From Neopestalotiopsis rosae (Eukaryota; Ascomycota; Sordariomycetes; Amphisphaeriales; Sporocadaceae): 64,000 nt of DNA. Location of the stretch: contig JALGAS010000005.1 in assembly GCA_023078685.1 (NCBI GenBank), forward strand, positions 1,302,001 to 1,366,000, written 5' to 3'. The notes under the pieces were generated by a model. It saw only the letters and a program-made list of their open reading frames with translations, made no database searches and was not told where the DNA came from. A program made the position numbers and the translations under genes. Position 1 is the first letter of the stretch, and each line of letters opens with the position of its first letter. Positions 1 through 10,565 of this stretch are shown here, in pieces.

Positions 1-867
1 CTCTATGAAGCCAGGTGGCGGACTTACCACATTTGCCGGGCTTGTTGAGCGCCAACGCCGCCATGGTCTCACGCTAGATATGACCGATGACATTCATTGT
101 GTCTAGCTTCCAGCAAGTAGAAGCAAGGAGTTTGATCTGCTTGATATTATTCCGTACCTACCAATCCTACGGTGTGCCTCCCCTATGCAGGTGTTATAGC
201 CTTTTTGGCACTTTCCCTTGCTCCACCCACCTACATACTCTCCTCCACAGAAATCACAGAACGGACCTTGGCACATCAAAAAGGTCCAAGGGTATCGTGC
301 GGCGCCGAATTACCCCCAGGGAATATAGATCAGATCATCCCAGTCTTAGTTGTCTTCCCCATCGCCCCATATTCCCGGGACGTTTCCCAGACCTTCCGAC
401 AAGTTTGGCTTTTCCATTCGCTTCATTCTTATTTGTTGTCTGTCCGTCCCGACTCCAGTCTCGTTCTTCTTTCGCGATATCCGCCTCGTTCATCCCAACT
501 TTGACCACCCCCCTCATTACCGCCAAGTTTTGACATTGTTGTCGATCTGGGGTCTCGAAACTTACCATCAGACAATCTTTTTACCTAGGTAGATTTACCC
601 CAAATACCACCCCGCTTCTCAACGGGGTTCTGCCTACCTCGTGGTCTTGTCATCCCTATTCTTTTGAGTTTGTGTCTAAGCTCTTCGTATACATTTGGTA
701 GTAAACACACTCGTCTTGTCACTAGTCTATCCATCATCCCCTATTGGCCGATCTCATACCAATAGTCTCCTTCTCCTTCATAGAAATAAATGCCAGGCAT
801 GCCGAGCAACTTATGAGATTTTACACCTTCACTCAGTCTGAAGTGGTGTCACAATAGTCGCACAATC
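1..867. other. Intergenic region and 5' flank of the DUF2236 gene
   Basis: No frame here has a composition or motif I can call coding. The last few hundred bases are pyrimidine-rich, as is common in fungal promoters, and precede the ATG at 868. A CCTAGG-type palindrome lies near 588. Confidence 0.5.
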
Positions 868-2384
868 ATGGCTTCCAACATCACATCCAACATGCCTTCG
901 CTCCCCACGCCGGCGGCGTTACTGGCCCACCTTCCCAGCTCCGTGCAGACCGGCATCAGCACCCTAGTGTCCAAGGTCACGGCAGCGGCGGCCGATGGCT
1001 CGTGGAAGACGACGGCCATCTCCCTCGGCGTAGTCTACCTGGTGCTCGTGCAGGCGCTACGCTTCCAACGCGAAAAGAGCATGCGCAAGCGCTATGGCTA
1101 CCCGGACCGGGCCAGCCTCCACAAGATGACTGTGGAAGACGCCCAAAAGATTATCAAGGAGTTGTCGAGCTTGGAGTTTCCTTTTACCAACGAGACCAGT
1201 CTGCAGTTTGCACTCTTCAAGGTATGTGGTAATGTGATGCATATCTGCTGAGTAAACACTAACCTCGCATTAGACATATGGCGTAGAGTCAATCAGTAGG
1301 CTTTTGCTGGCTACCAGGAATCTCACTGATCCAGTCAACAGCTTGAAGAGGTATGCCGGTCTTTCTCAACTTAACATATTGGAGCTCTTATTGACATGTG
1401 ACAAATACAGATATGAAGACACAGCAGTCATCATCGGCGAATTCATGGCAAACCCGCCCAACTCGGTGCGGGCGACAACCTCGGTAGCCCGCATGAACTG
1501 GCTGCACAGCAAGTACATCAAGTCGGGCCAAATCTCCAACGCCGACCTGCTGTACACGCTCTCCGTCTTCATCACGGAGCCGGAGCGCTTCACGCGGCTG
1601 TACGAGTGGCGCCCCCTCAACGACATGGAGTACTGCGCCTACGGCACCTTTTGGAAGTCCATCGGCGACGCCATGGGCATCCGCTACGACGGCTACCTGG
1701 CCAAGACGGAGTGGACCGACGGCCTCGACTTTGCCCACGACGTCGCTCAGTGGGCCAAGAGCTACGAGGTCACGGCCTTTGTGCCCAGCGAGATTAGCAA
1801 CAAGCCCGCCATTGCCCTGATTCCCATGATCACGTACTGGCTGCCCCGCCCGATGCTCAAGTTTACTCATGAGTGCGTCCATGTCTTGCTAGGCGATCGT
1901 GTCCGGGAGGCGTTTATGTAAGTGATCTGACCTTTGCAATCTTCCACATTCTGCCCTACAAGTTACTAACGTCGTATCATCCAGGCTTCCGGAGCCCGGC
2001 ATCAGCGCCGCGGCCTTCATCTACACCTCCCTCTGGGCCCGCAGGTTCTTCCTCCGGAACTTCACCCTGCCGCGACTGATTGCGCTCAAGCGCCACAACG
2101 AGTCGACCGACTCGGTGGACGAGCCGCTGCTGCTCAACTGGTCCTACGGTAATTATCCCTTCTACATCAAGCCGACCATCTGGAACCGCTGGGGTCCCAA
2201 GGCCTGGGCGGTCTGGATGTACGGCGGCACGCTGCCGGGAGACAATCCCAAGGAGCACTTGGCCAATGGATACAATTTTGTCGATCTCGGTCCTGTGAAT
2301 CGCATGGGCAAGGGCGCGGAAGAAATGAAGATGGACTTTGAGAGGCTGAAGTCCAAGGGCATGGGTGGTTGCCCTTTTGGTTGA
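868..2384 (+). CDS. MpaB-like ER-bound oxygenase (DUF2236, rubber-oxygenase catalytic fold)
   Basis: Predicted exons are 868-1221, 1274-1350, 1411-1917 and 1985-2384, giving 445 aa. Intron 2 is 60 bp and open in frame, so only the splice signals reveal it; intron 3 has a TACTAAC-like branch point. The N-terminus carries one likely membrane segment (about residues 50-65, ISLGVVYLVLVQAL), then the helical DUF2236 core including RATTSVARMNWLHSKYI and the EPERFTRLYEWRPL region. Family members such as MpaB/MpaB' of mycophenolic acid biosynthesis are ER-anchored oxygenases that cleave prenyl side chains; most fungal homologues have no known substrate. No terpenoid biosynthetic gene lies beside it, so a pathway role cannot be inferred. 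Confidence 0.85.
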
Positions 2385-2902
2385 TCCAACGTGCACATTC
2401 GCGCAACCATATGCGTTAGTGTGGCACTCCCACTTTTTCCATTGTGCTGAGGAGTCTGGTCATGTCATGAGCAAGATACGTGCTCGGGAGAAAGGATATA
2501 ATGAGATAAGACATGTAGAAAGATTAGCGACAACTTTTGTGGATGGAAATGGAACCAATCTATAGGAAGAATGAGTTCTATCGTTCGGTATATTCAGACG
2601 CTCAACATAGACAAAATCAACGTGAGAAAATCTTATGAGTTTTTAGCATCACGTAACCTCCTAAACGTTCTTTCGTAGTTAAATTATGTACCTCGGCTAC
2701 AGAATACTGCAGCTCAGATCACAGCTCTTTCGCCAGGTATCAGTGAAAACATTAATACTATCTCATTTCACCGTAACAACCGTGCACCGTTGCTGCCTCG
2801 CCGCTAGTCACCCTAGCTCTGTATAAAGATGCCTTCTGCCCTCCAGCCAGCCATCATTTTCAACTTACACAAGACTTTCACCTGCTTCCCCTTGTCGGCA
2901 AC
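2385..2902 (+). other. Intergenic region with promoter of the next gene
   Basis: This 3' flank and promoter space has no coding frame I can support. Confidence 0.5.
2822..2828 (+). promoter_or_regulatory. TATA-box-like element
   Basis: A TATAAAG element sits about 80 bp before the ATG at 2903, a normal spacing for a fungal TATA box. Confidence 0.45.
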
Positions 2903-3676
2903 ATGGCCTCATTCGAGCCGGTCCCGGAGGCTTTCATAAAGGTTGAGCCCCGCCACACAGGCGACCCGGAGCCTTGTAGGGATGTGAGGGAGTTCCTCAA
3001 GCGGCTCAACAGCGGAGCAGAGGGCCACGATCGCCCTTACTGCTGGGGTCTTACCGTTTACCGCACTACATACACGGCCGAGTCGGAGGAGACGTTTCCG
3101 AGAGCCATCGCACGCCTCAAGGAACTCGCGCATGAATTTTCCACGAGGGATTTACGCCAGAAATTTCAGCGGCGTCCCAATATCTATCAGCCAATCTATC
3201 TACCAGAGGGGCAGTCGCTAGATCCTGCTCCGTCCGAGGAGCTGTCCCGCCGCTTCTATTGCGATATCATCGAAGATGCCGCGTCTCTGGACGGAGCCGA
3301 TCCTCAGGTGGTTGCCAGGGCCTTTGAAGCCTGGATTGCCGAACACAAACGGCACCCAAGGGCCCTCGGAATCTACTGGTCACGATATCATTTCTGCATC
3401 ATGCTAGATGAGCAAGGGATAGACCACCTGTTGAAAATCGTACCAGGCGAGCCGGCACCGGGGTACTGGAGAGAACAGCTCAACTTCTATGTCAAAGTTG
3501 TCTCCATCTTCTGGCAAAGTGATATCGACGAGACCCGACGTTGGTTGCGCGTCGGCATAAACAATAATATTTTTTTCTTGGCTACTGGTGTAACCGATAT
3601 CGATATCACAGAGATTGGGCTGGAGGATCCCGAAGACGGAGTGCACAATTGGTACGGCTCGCCCTTTGGGAGGTAG
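2903..3676 (+). CDS. Hypothetical fungal protein, 257 aa
   Basis: This is a single-exon frame starting at an ATG in good context (acATGGcc) with a TATA-like element upstream. The product is soluble, with no signal peptide or membrane segment. It is rich in charged and aromatic residues and contains PYCWGLTVYRTTY near residue 47, a WSRYHFCIMLDEQGI segment in the middle, and an acidic C-terminal part (DIDITEIGLEDPEDG). Its look resembles the many fungus-specific uncharacterised proteins of this size. I do not recognise a catalytic motif and give no function. Confidence 0.7.
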   Translation: MASFEPVPEAFIKVEPRHTGDPEPCRDVREFLKRLNSGAEGHDRPYCWGLTVYRTTYTAESEETFPRAIARLKELAHEFSTRDLRQKFQRRPNIYQPIYLPEGQSLDPAPSEELSRRFYCDIIEDAASLDGADPQVVARAFEAWIAEHKRHPRALGIYWSRYHFCIMLDEQGIDHLLKIVPGEPAPGYWREQLNFYVKVVSIFWQSDIDETRRWLRVGINNNIFFLATGVTDIDITEIGLEDPEDGVHNWYGSPFGR

Positions 3677-4787
3677 CCGCCTTGAGGGGAAATCAACCTT
3701 GGAACACAATATCAGACACGCATTAGAAGCGAGAATATCCTTTTTCTCTCATAAAGTGCCGATCGAAAGATTAATACACCTCCATTGCCGAAACCTTACT
3801 GTTCTCCATCTTCTTGACCATCCGCGTATTTATATACTGGTCCCGTGCAATGAGTCACCCCTCTCCTCCCAGGCAACGGCGTTTGCTTCGTGAGAAGAAA
3901 TTCGTCTTAAAACTTCGAGAGACGCTGTCCCCGTCCTTTCTTTGTTTCTTGGCCAGGCAGCAAGCAGATAGGTGTGTTTAACTGTCTTGTCAACAACCAG
4001 GAACGAAAGACACTGATCCATGATTCAATCATGGTGTTGTGGCTGAGTGGTAAATGCGCCGCTCTTGAGGCAACTGGTTAGGAAAAAGCAGGGAGGCTGC
4101 CGTCCGTGGGTTCCGGGCATGTTGTCCTGCAATTGATTTTCCGAGCGATAATTCCAAATTCCATGAAGTTGGATAGCTCCATTTTTGCCCTTCTGCTTCT
4201 CCTTTTCTTTTATTTATTTAATGACATTCGTGGCGCAGTCCCTTCCCGTGTCTGGGTAAGTCATGTCTCCGAACTGGCTGCCTGCGCCAGTGTAGATGCC
4301 ACACGGCATACCATGAACTAAGGGTCGATAAACTTGATTGCTACGCCTCCAATATCCCGGTAGAGATGCTTTCAGCTTATCAAAACAACCTTTTTTTTTT
4401 TTTTTTTTTTTCTCCAGATTGCAGTCGGTTCAGTCTAGTATCAAGTGGTAGGAGAAGTAAGGGGTCTTTCTGGTCAATGTCCAGGTCGAGTCACTGCGCA
4501 CCTATTCTCTGTGAAGGCGCTACCATAGCCATTTGAAGACCTCGCCCCCAAACGCCACAGACTCGTTTGCAAGTCCTTTGTAGCTCGGTCACATGTTGAG
4601 TTTCCGCGATTAGCCAATCTGCACGAACAGCTGAAACTGGGTGGTGTGAAGCTGGCCCCGCACATTATAAGCAGCTGAGAGCCCAAACTCAGCCGCACTC
4701 TGCCTGCTACGACTTCTCTTCTTTTCTCACTCTGCCACCTCCAAGCGACTTCGTTTGAGAATCCGTATACAGCTGCATACAGGAAAA
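3677..4787. other. Intergenic region with a poly-T tract
   Basis: No coding frame is supported. A run of 21 T residues lies at 4391-4411. Around 4030-4120 there is a sequence resembling the 5' half of a type II tRNA (GGCTGAGTGG, an A-box-like element) without a proper B box or acceptor stem. Confidence 0.5.
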
Positions 4788-6959
4788 ATGACTGTCAAAT
4801 ATCAGTCGCTGGAGCCATCTTTGAGGCAAATTCGATTGCTGACTTTGTTGCCGGCGTCCGACATAGTAGAAGACACAGTCTGTACAATTTTGCAGACCGT
4901 GTCCCTGAATGACGAACCGGCTTTTGAAGCGCTCTCCTACGTCTGGGGCGATGAAAGAGATACAGTCGAGATCAACGTAGACGGCAAGACAGCGAATGTC
5001 ACAAGAAATCTCGGGACAGCCCTTCGGCGATTGAGAGACTCCACGCCCCGTGTGCTCTGGGTCGATGCGGTGTGCATCAACCAGAGTGACATTGACGAGA
5101 AAAACGATCAAGTTCCTTTGATGTCAGAACTTTATACGAAGTCTCAACAGGTGACAATTTGGCTTGGTGAGGGCGACCATTACATTGAAGCGTTATTTCA
5201 ATATGTCAATTCCACGCCACCTACCGAATCGAACAGCGATGAAACTTCTCCAGAGACAATTCAAATCGGACAGTACAGCAGCGGGTTCGCTATACTGGGC
5301 TGGCTCAACCTGTTCAAGTTGCCATATTGGGGGCGCATATGGACCCACCAGGAAATGGTACTATCAAACAACGATCCTCTTTGTGTCTATGGCAACTTTC
5401 GCAGTCCTCTTTCAGTATTTTTCGCAAGTCAACTTGAAAATCTTCTTAGAGACGTGGACCAGCCTCTGGTGCGCATGGAATTAGAGAAGTCAGGTTTGTC
5501 TGGAGATGGGCCATGCATGTCTGGGTTCCGAGACGTTCTTGATCGAATGACCGAAAGCCTTTTTACTGCCGGATACATCGAGCAAGCACGCGAAGCCAAG
5601 TTAGACCTATCCGTGGCGTACCAACTAGCGTTCACTGCTGGGCGTGCGAGCAAAGATCCCAGAGACCGGATATTCGGGATTCACGGATTATGTCCAATCC
5701 TAAACAGGATTCACCATGTCGACTACGGAAGTCACTGTCGGATAGAACAAATGCTCACAGAGGTTACTGTATACGTTATCCAGCATGAAATAGTTTTGAT
5801 GGATATTCTCGGATTACTTCGAATGCGCCGAGACAGACTATCCAACACAACATTACCGTCTTGGGTTCCTGATTATAACAGCCCAACTCGGAGGGATCAT
5901 CGCATGTTGGTTTGTGCAAAATTCTTGCAACGACGGTCGTGGCATGATCCCATGCCAGCGACACGAAAGCGAAATACCACTGTACTGATTGGATACCCTG
6001 CCATTGGTGGAGAATATTCTCGAGAGCACAACTCCACAGCGGCGCCAGCAAAGTTGGATATATCTAATGAAGCGCTTCAAACGATACTATCTCATGAGCA
6101 AAAACATGGTTTTCCGACATGTCGTGTGAATGGCGCTGAGGTTGCCTTTCTTCCGGACGTCGATTACGACCTTGATGAAACACCAGATGCCACTGTACAC
6201 AAAGACTCAACTGGCCAAGCAAAAATACCACCATACCAGGTATTTGAACTTTTGGGCGACCAGCCCACTCTGGTTATGGCTGGTCGATTGGTTGGGCCGT
6301 GTCAATGTCTACAAACCTTTGGAACAGACAAAGACCAGAACATCATTGCATTGTGTGGTATACTCGATAAAATGCGCATGGACAACAATTTAACTTTGAT
6401 GGACTTGACTATCCTTACCATGATGCGGACATTCCCGTTGGAGCAAGATGACTTACCCAGCCTCGAAAAGATCCGCGCAGCTGCAGACGTGGCTATAACT
6501 CGTGAGCCTAATGGTAGCTTCAAGCTCGAAAACTGGATCAACAACGAAACCCAACGTGACAATGCGCAATTGACATCACCGAGAGACCCGGACGAGGAGC
6601 GCAAATTGCGCGGATTCCACTACTTCGCATTTCCTACTATGGAAGCACTTGCCACGAAAACAATATTCGCAGTCAGTGGGCTCGAATTGGTGGGGCTGGC
6701 AGACGAAGCCGTCAAAGATGGAGATATTGTCATGACGCCCATATATGTACGAAGCATTCCATTGGTGCTTCGCAAGGTACAGTCAAGCGACTCCCAAGGA
6801 GTAGCCGGGGAGTTCCAGGAGCAGCATGCACACCAGAGCAAAGAGAGCATGGTGTACTATAAATTGGTTGGACCTGCATTGATATGTGGGCTTACAGAAG
6901 AGTCCGAACTTGTTTCTCGTCTAGCTGAACGACACGCGGAAGATTTCTTTATTCGCTGA
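4788..6959 (+). CDS. HET-domain protein 1 (heterokaryon incompatibility family)
   Basis: A single exon of 723 aa. I choose the ATG at 4788 (aaaaATGact); the reading frame is open upstream but lacks an earlier ATG. HET signatures are clear: FEALSYVWGD near residue 45, then LWVDAVCINQSDIDEKNDQV with VTIWLGE about 100 residues in, followed by WGRIWTHQEMVLS and a DPRDRIFGIHGL block. HET domains trigger growth inhibition or cell death on non-self recognition in filamentous ascomycetes and are structurally related to TIR domains. The long C-terminus has no recognised partner domain. It is one of four HET loci in the window. Confidence 0.9.
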   Translation: MTVKYQSLEPSLRQIRLLTLLPASDIVEDTVCTILQTVSLNDEPAFEALSYVWGDERDTVEINVDGKTANVTRNLGTALRRLRDSTPRVLWVDAVCINQSDIDEKNDQVPLMSELYTKSQQVTIWLGEGDHYIEALFQYVNSTPPTESNSDETSPETIQIGQYSSGFAILGWLNLFKLPYWGRIWTHQEMVLSNNDPLCVYGNFRSPLSVFFASQLENLLRDVDQPLVRMELEKSGLSGDGPCMSGFRDVLDRMTESLFTAGYIEQAREAKLDLSVAYQLAFTAGRASKDPRDRIFGIHGLCPILNRIHHVDYGSHCRIEQMLTEVTVYVIQHEIVLMDILGLLRMRRDRLSNTTLPSWVPDYNSPTRRDHRMLVCAKFLQRRSWHDPMPATRKRNTTVLIGYPAIGGEYSREHNSTAAPAKLDISNEALQTILSHEQKHGFPTCRVNGAEVAFLPDVDYDLDETPDATVHKDSTGQAKIPPYQVFELLGDQPTLVMAGRLVGPCQCLQTFGTDKDQNIIALCGILDKMRMDNNLTLMDLTILTMMRTFPLEQDDLPSLEKIRAAADVAITREPNGSFKLENWINNETQRDNAQLTSPRDPDEERKLRGFHYFAFPTMEALATKTIFAVSGLELVGLADEAVKDGDIVMTPIYVRSIPLVLRKVQSSDSQGVAGEFQEQHAHQSKESMVYYKLVGPALICGLTEESELVSRLAERHAEDFFIR

Positions 6960-7070
6960 TTTCGAACATTATTTAATTGTTCAAGAAGCAGCTTTTCTGT
7001 CATTAATCTTGGTCAGCTCAACGCTAGCTGATGGAGGCAATAGAGTTTGAATCTGCATCGGAGCTGTAGA

Positions 7071-10000
7071 CTATCTCCAATTCTCACTTCTCGCCCATTC
7101 CTCATCACCGTGTCCGCGAACAGTCTTCAAGTACTGTGTGAACCTTCGTGAAATTTTGAGCACATCTCTTAAGTGGTTCCAATCCAATGTCTCCCGTCGA
7201 TGTAGGGCTAATTGCCTAGCCGTCAGTAGCGCATTGCGAATTTGCCGTCCATTTATCTCAATGGCTGCCAGTTCGTCCAGCCTTCTCTCAATTTCGCTGA
7301 TGTTCACATCGAAATCGACAGCGTCGCTCTGAGAGAGCATGTTCATTAGGTTCTGCCAGATGGTACGACGATATTCCCTCGACAGCGGATTGTACTGTAC
7401 GGCAACCTGGATGCGCGATTTGAATGCCTCATCGAAGATGCCAACGCGGTTGGATGTGAGTATCAATATACCCTCGTAGTACTCCAGGACACGGAGGAAC
7501 ACTAGTTGCAGCGTCAGCAGTGTCAGCAAGGCCAGGATTTGGTAGATAGTGATTTGCCTAGACTCACCGGAAACTAGACTGTTCCTTTGGAGATCCATAA
7601 CGGATCTCTCCTCGAGGAAAACATCGGCCTCGTCAAGAAGCAAGACTGATAACAGTTAGTATATTCGATGCTTGCGATAGCCTTTCTGGGGGTGGCAATT
7701 CTATCGTTGAATGAGAAGAGCTTACCGCAATCCCAAATCTTTCCTAGATGCATGACAGTCTCCAGATACTTCTCCGCGGCTACTGCTTCCGTGCCTATAT
7801 CGCCGCATGTCACTCGATACAACGGCTTTTCCGCGAACTCGGCAACACTATTTGTCAATTAGCAAATCATGCCACCGACTTGACAACAAACGGAACTTCA
7901 ATGTACCATTCGGCCGTCAGGGTTTTGCCTGTCCCTGGGCTTCCATGCAAAAGAATTATAAGGCCGTTACCCTTGGACATTACAATATCAGACATCTTCT
8001 CACGCGACGAAAGATGCACGTCAACCAGTGCCTGAATGAGCTCTTTCGTCTCGCTGTCCATGACGAGGCGATCAATCGCTCTCTTGTTCCACGTCATCTT
8101 GCTGACTTGGGCTACATTGAGGGTCACTGCGTGGTAAGACGTTAGTTGGCAAATTCTGCTTTCATAGGTACAGATTCAACTCTGAACTTGATTGTCGAGC
8201 TTACCCCATCTCTTCTGCTCCAGGCTAAATCCTTGAATGGATAAGGGAAAAAGAAGAAACGCGTCTTCTGGCAATTCGTCATCTATGGAGTATTTGTGAC
8301 TCCATTTGTCAAATGTTGGGCCTCCTGGGCGGTGCTTTGCCGGTACCCTGATTGGGTTCAAGTTTGTTCGGTGAATGCTGCGGAATGTCATAACGTCGAC
8401 CATGAATCTTTTGTTTGACTATAGAGCAGTTAGAGAGTTCTGATTGCTGCATACTTATCTTCTTATTTGAAACCAAGTTAAGAGAAAGAAAGAAAAAGAG
8501 AGAAGGGAGCAGAGGGAAATATCTCACGTAAAAGTCGTCATGATGAAAGTCCCAGCCAGAGTAAGAGACCATTGCTTTCTGTCGCAAGCTCCAAAACGTT
8601 TTTCCTGTTGCACGAATCGCACTTAATTCCTCCGAATTTGCAAACTCGATCGGTTGAATAGGCAAATCACAGATAGGCGTGTTATCTAAAAACCGAATAT
8701 CCATACTGTCCAACCATGGATCGCGCTCCAATGATCGGCCATCAAACTTCCAGGACCAACCAGAGAAACGTATCACATCGACCGTATGCAAAGGCCACTC
8801 ATCGAGGACGTATAAGCGCGTGGTGTCGTTCTTTTTCGTCACAATTATTTGACCGGGTCTGAACAACTTTGGCACAGCTTCTCGGCTAGTATACCCTTCC
8901 TGGAACAAAGAATCGGCTTGGGTGTATTCTTTACCATAATTCTCAAGGACGTATTTGAGGAGAGGCGCGACATGGGGCTGATACTCTGGCGATTGTTCCA
9001 TGAGCTCCGAAAGCCTTTGACGATGATGAAAAATGAAATGATACGGAGCCTCTATCTCCCAGCCCGTATCATTCTTTCCAAAGATGATTTCGTCTGTCTG
9101 GCACTGTGCTACTTTGATCAGTGCTTTTTGCAGCATTGTATCTGTAATCTTCATTCTCTCGAAGCGAGCGGATGGGTCTTCGCGAGGGTCGGTAAAGTCG
9201 AGCGAGCTCAAACCATGCTGGTAAAGCTGGCCAAGGAAATTCGCTGTAGGGTCTGGAGTGCATCGGTGTTCTTTAATCACCAGGAAAGACACATCAGGAT
9301 GTTGCGCCAGAAAGGCACTCCGATTCACGATCGGGGTCTTTCCACGGAGGGCCGCATCGCTCCCTTTGCCCGACGTAGGGAGATCTTCGTAGATGGCGTA
9401 ATTGTGATTATGATACCGTGTTCCACAAAAAACTCTATGCAGGACACGGAAGGATTTTGGCTTCTCTCCGACGCTCTTCGATTCGGTCTTCGGTGCCAAT
9501 GTTTCCGATTCGACGTTTGAGTGAGACTTCTTTCGCGCCAAATCCTCATACTGCTTGGTCTTGAATTGAACCTCGGACTCCAGCATATGAATACGTTCGA
9601 GAAGAAAGCTCAGGTACTTGGCTGTGTCTGAACTATCATCCCTAAGGTTGACTCCAAGGTAGGATTTTGCCACAGAGGCAAGAACTTGGGTCAGATCAGG
9701 AGCATTACCCCGAGGCATTCCTTCTTGCCAAGATGATACATTGTTCGGATAGCTCATTGTCTCAGCTCCCTCGAGACTGGCATGATACGCTGTGGTTTCT
9801 TCATCAGCAAGTTCTTCCAAGCCAGCCATCATTTCAAACGCTTTAGCGCGCTCTTCATCATCTCCGCTGTCTGAACTAGTGTCGGATATTGATCTTTGGT
9901 TTTGAGTTACCATCCGTGGATTAATCGTCGGCCTACGCCGTCGAGAAGCGCTCGTGCGAGGAATTCCAGAAGCCACTAAACATTAGGTCACTAGCTGGTC

Positions 10001-10399
10001 AATTTGTAACAGAGGTCGAATCTTACCACGCAACAGCCTTTCATATCCATCTAATTCCGCACCCCTAGTGCCATCTTTTGAGATGGTGCCTTGCGCCACA
10101 GCCGGGTTGTTTGAGGCGCCGACATGTGGCAGCGGCGGAGGCATTCCATCCGGTATCAACAATGGTGATCCGCCACGAAGAACTGTGTCGCGTGCGGTTA
10201 GCAGGCTCTTCTTTCCATCCATCATATCGGCTTTCAGCTTCACGACATGTGATTTCGCAAGTGGCTGACATGTAGCTCGAGCCTGAAGAAGATGACATTC
10301 GGACTGCAGATTAGACTCAAATGCCCCGCATCCCATGGATGGGGGCCATGCAGGGAAACACGCGTGCCAATCAGGTAGCTCATTTGTTGTGTGACGCAT
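7071..10399 (-). CDS. AAA+ ATPase with N-terminal DUF7025-like region
   Basis: Seven exons fit one frame of 961 aa: 10399-10027, 9975-8528, 8418-8205, 8126-7907, 7847-7726, 7645-7568 and 7501-7071. Residues 1-250 are low-complexity with a short coiled-coil-like stretch. The middle matches the DUF7025 type seen before AAA modules in fungi (LYVLDEWPLHTVDVIRFSGW). The ATPase has Walker A GSPGTGKT at residues 740-747, Walker B LLLDEAD at 794-800, sensor-1-like ILTSNRVG and an arginine-finger region FDEAFKSRIQ. All key residues look intact. Family members are abundant and little studied. It is divergent from a DUF7708 protein, 166 bp away. Confidence 0.88.
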
Positions 10400-10565
10400 T
10401 CAGAAATCCGTGCCGCTTAACCCGGATGAGAGGCTGTGCCACACGTGGATTTGGTGTCATCTTTGAACTTGTCGTGGTAGGCACTAGAGAGTCGTTTTGA
10501 GTCGTTTGGTCTGGAAAGTGACCCCGCTGATCACGTCTGAAGACAATACAACCTAAGATACTGAG
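10400..10565. promoter_or_regulatory. Bidirectional promoter between AAA ATPase and DUF7708 genes
   Basis: Only 166 bp separate the two divergent start codons, so both genes must share promoter DNA. The spacer has several CCACA/GTCGTTT-like short repeats but no motif I can name. Confidence 0.6.

Noticed and set aside
868..3676. DUF2236 oxygenase and its unknown neighbour as a terpenoid cluster
   Set aside because: No terpene cyclase, prenyltransferase or PKS occurs nearby.
4028..4125. Type II tRNA-like sequence (GGCTGAGTGG A-box-like element)
   Set aside because: The B-box region reads GTGGGTTCCGGGC instead of GGTTCGAATCC, and I could not pair an acceptor stem, so at most it is a degraded tRNA fragment.
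4391..4411. Run of 21 T residues as a possible retroelement poly-A tail on the minus strand
   Set aside because: No adjacent reverse transcriptase or SINE-like body is visible; simple homopolymers are common in fungal intergenic DNA.
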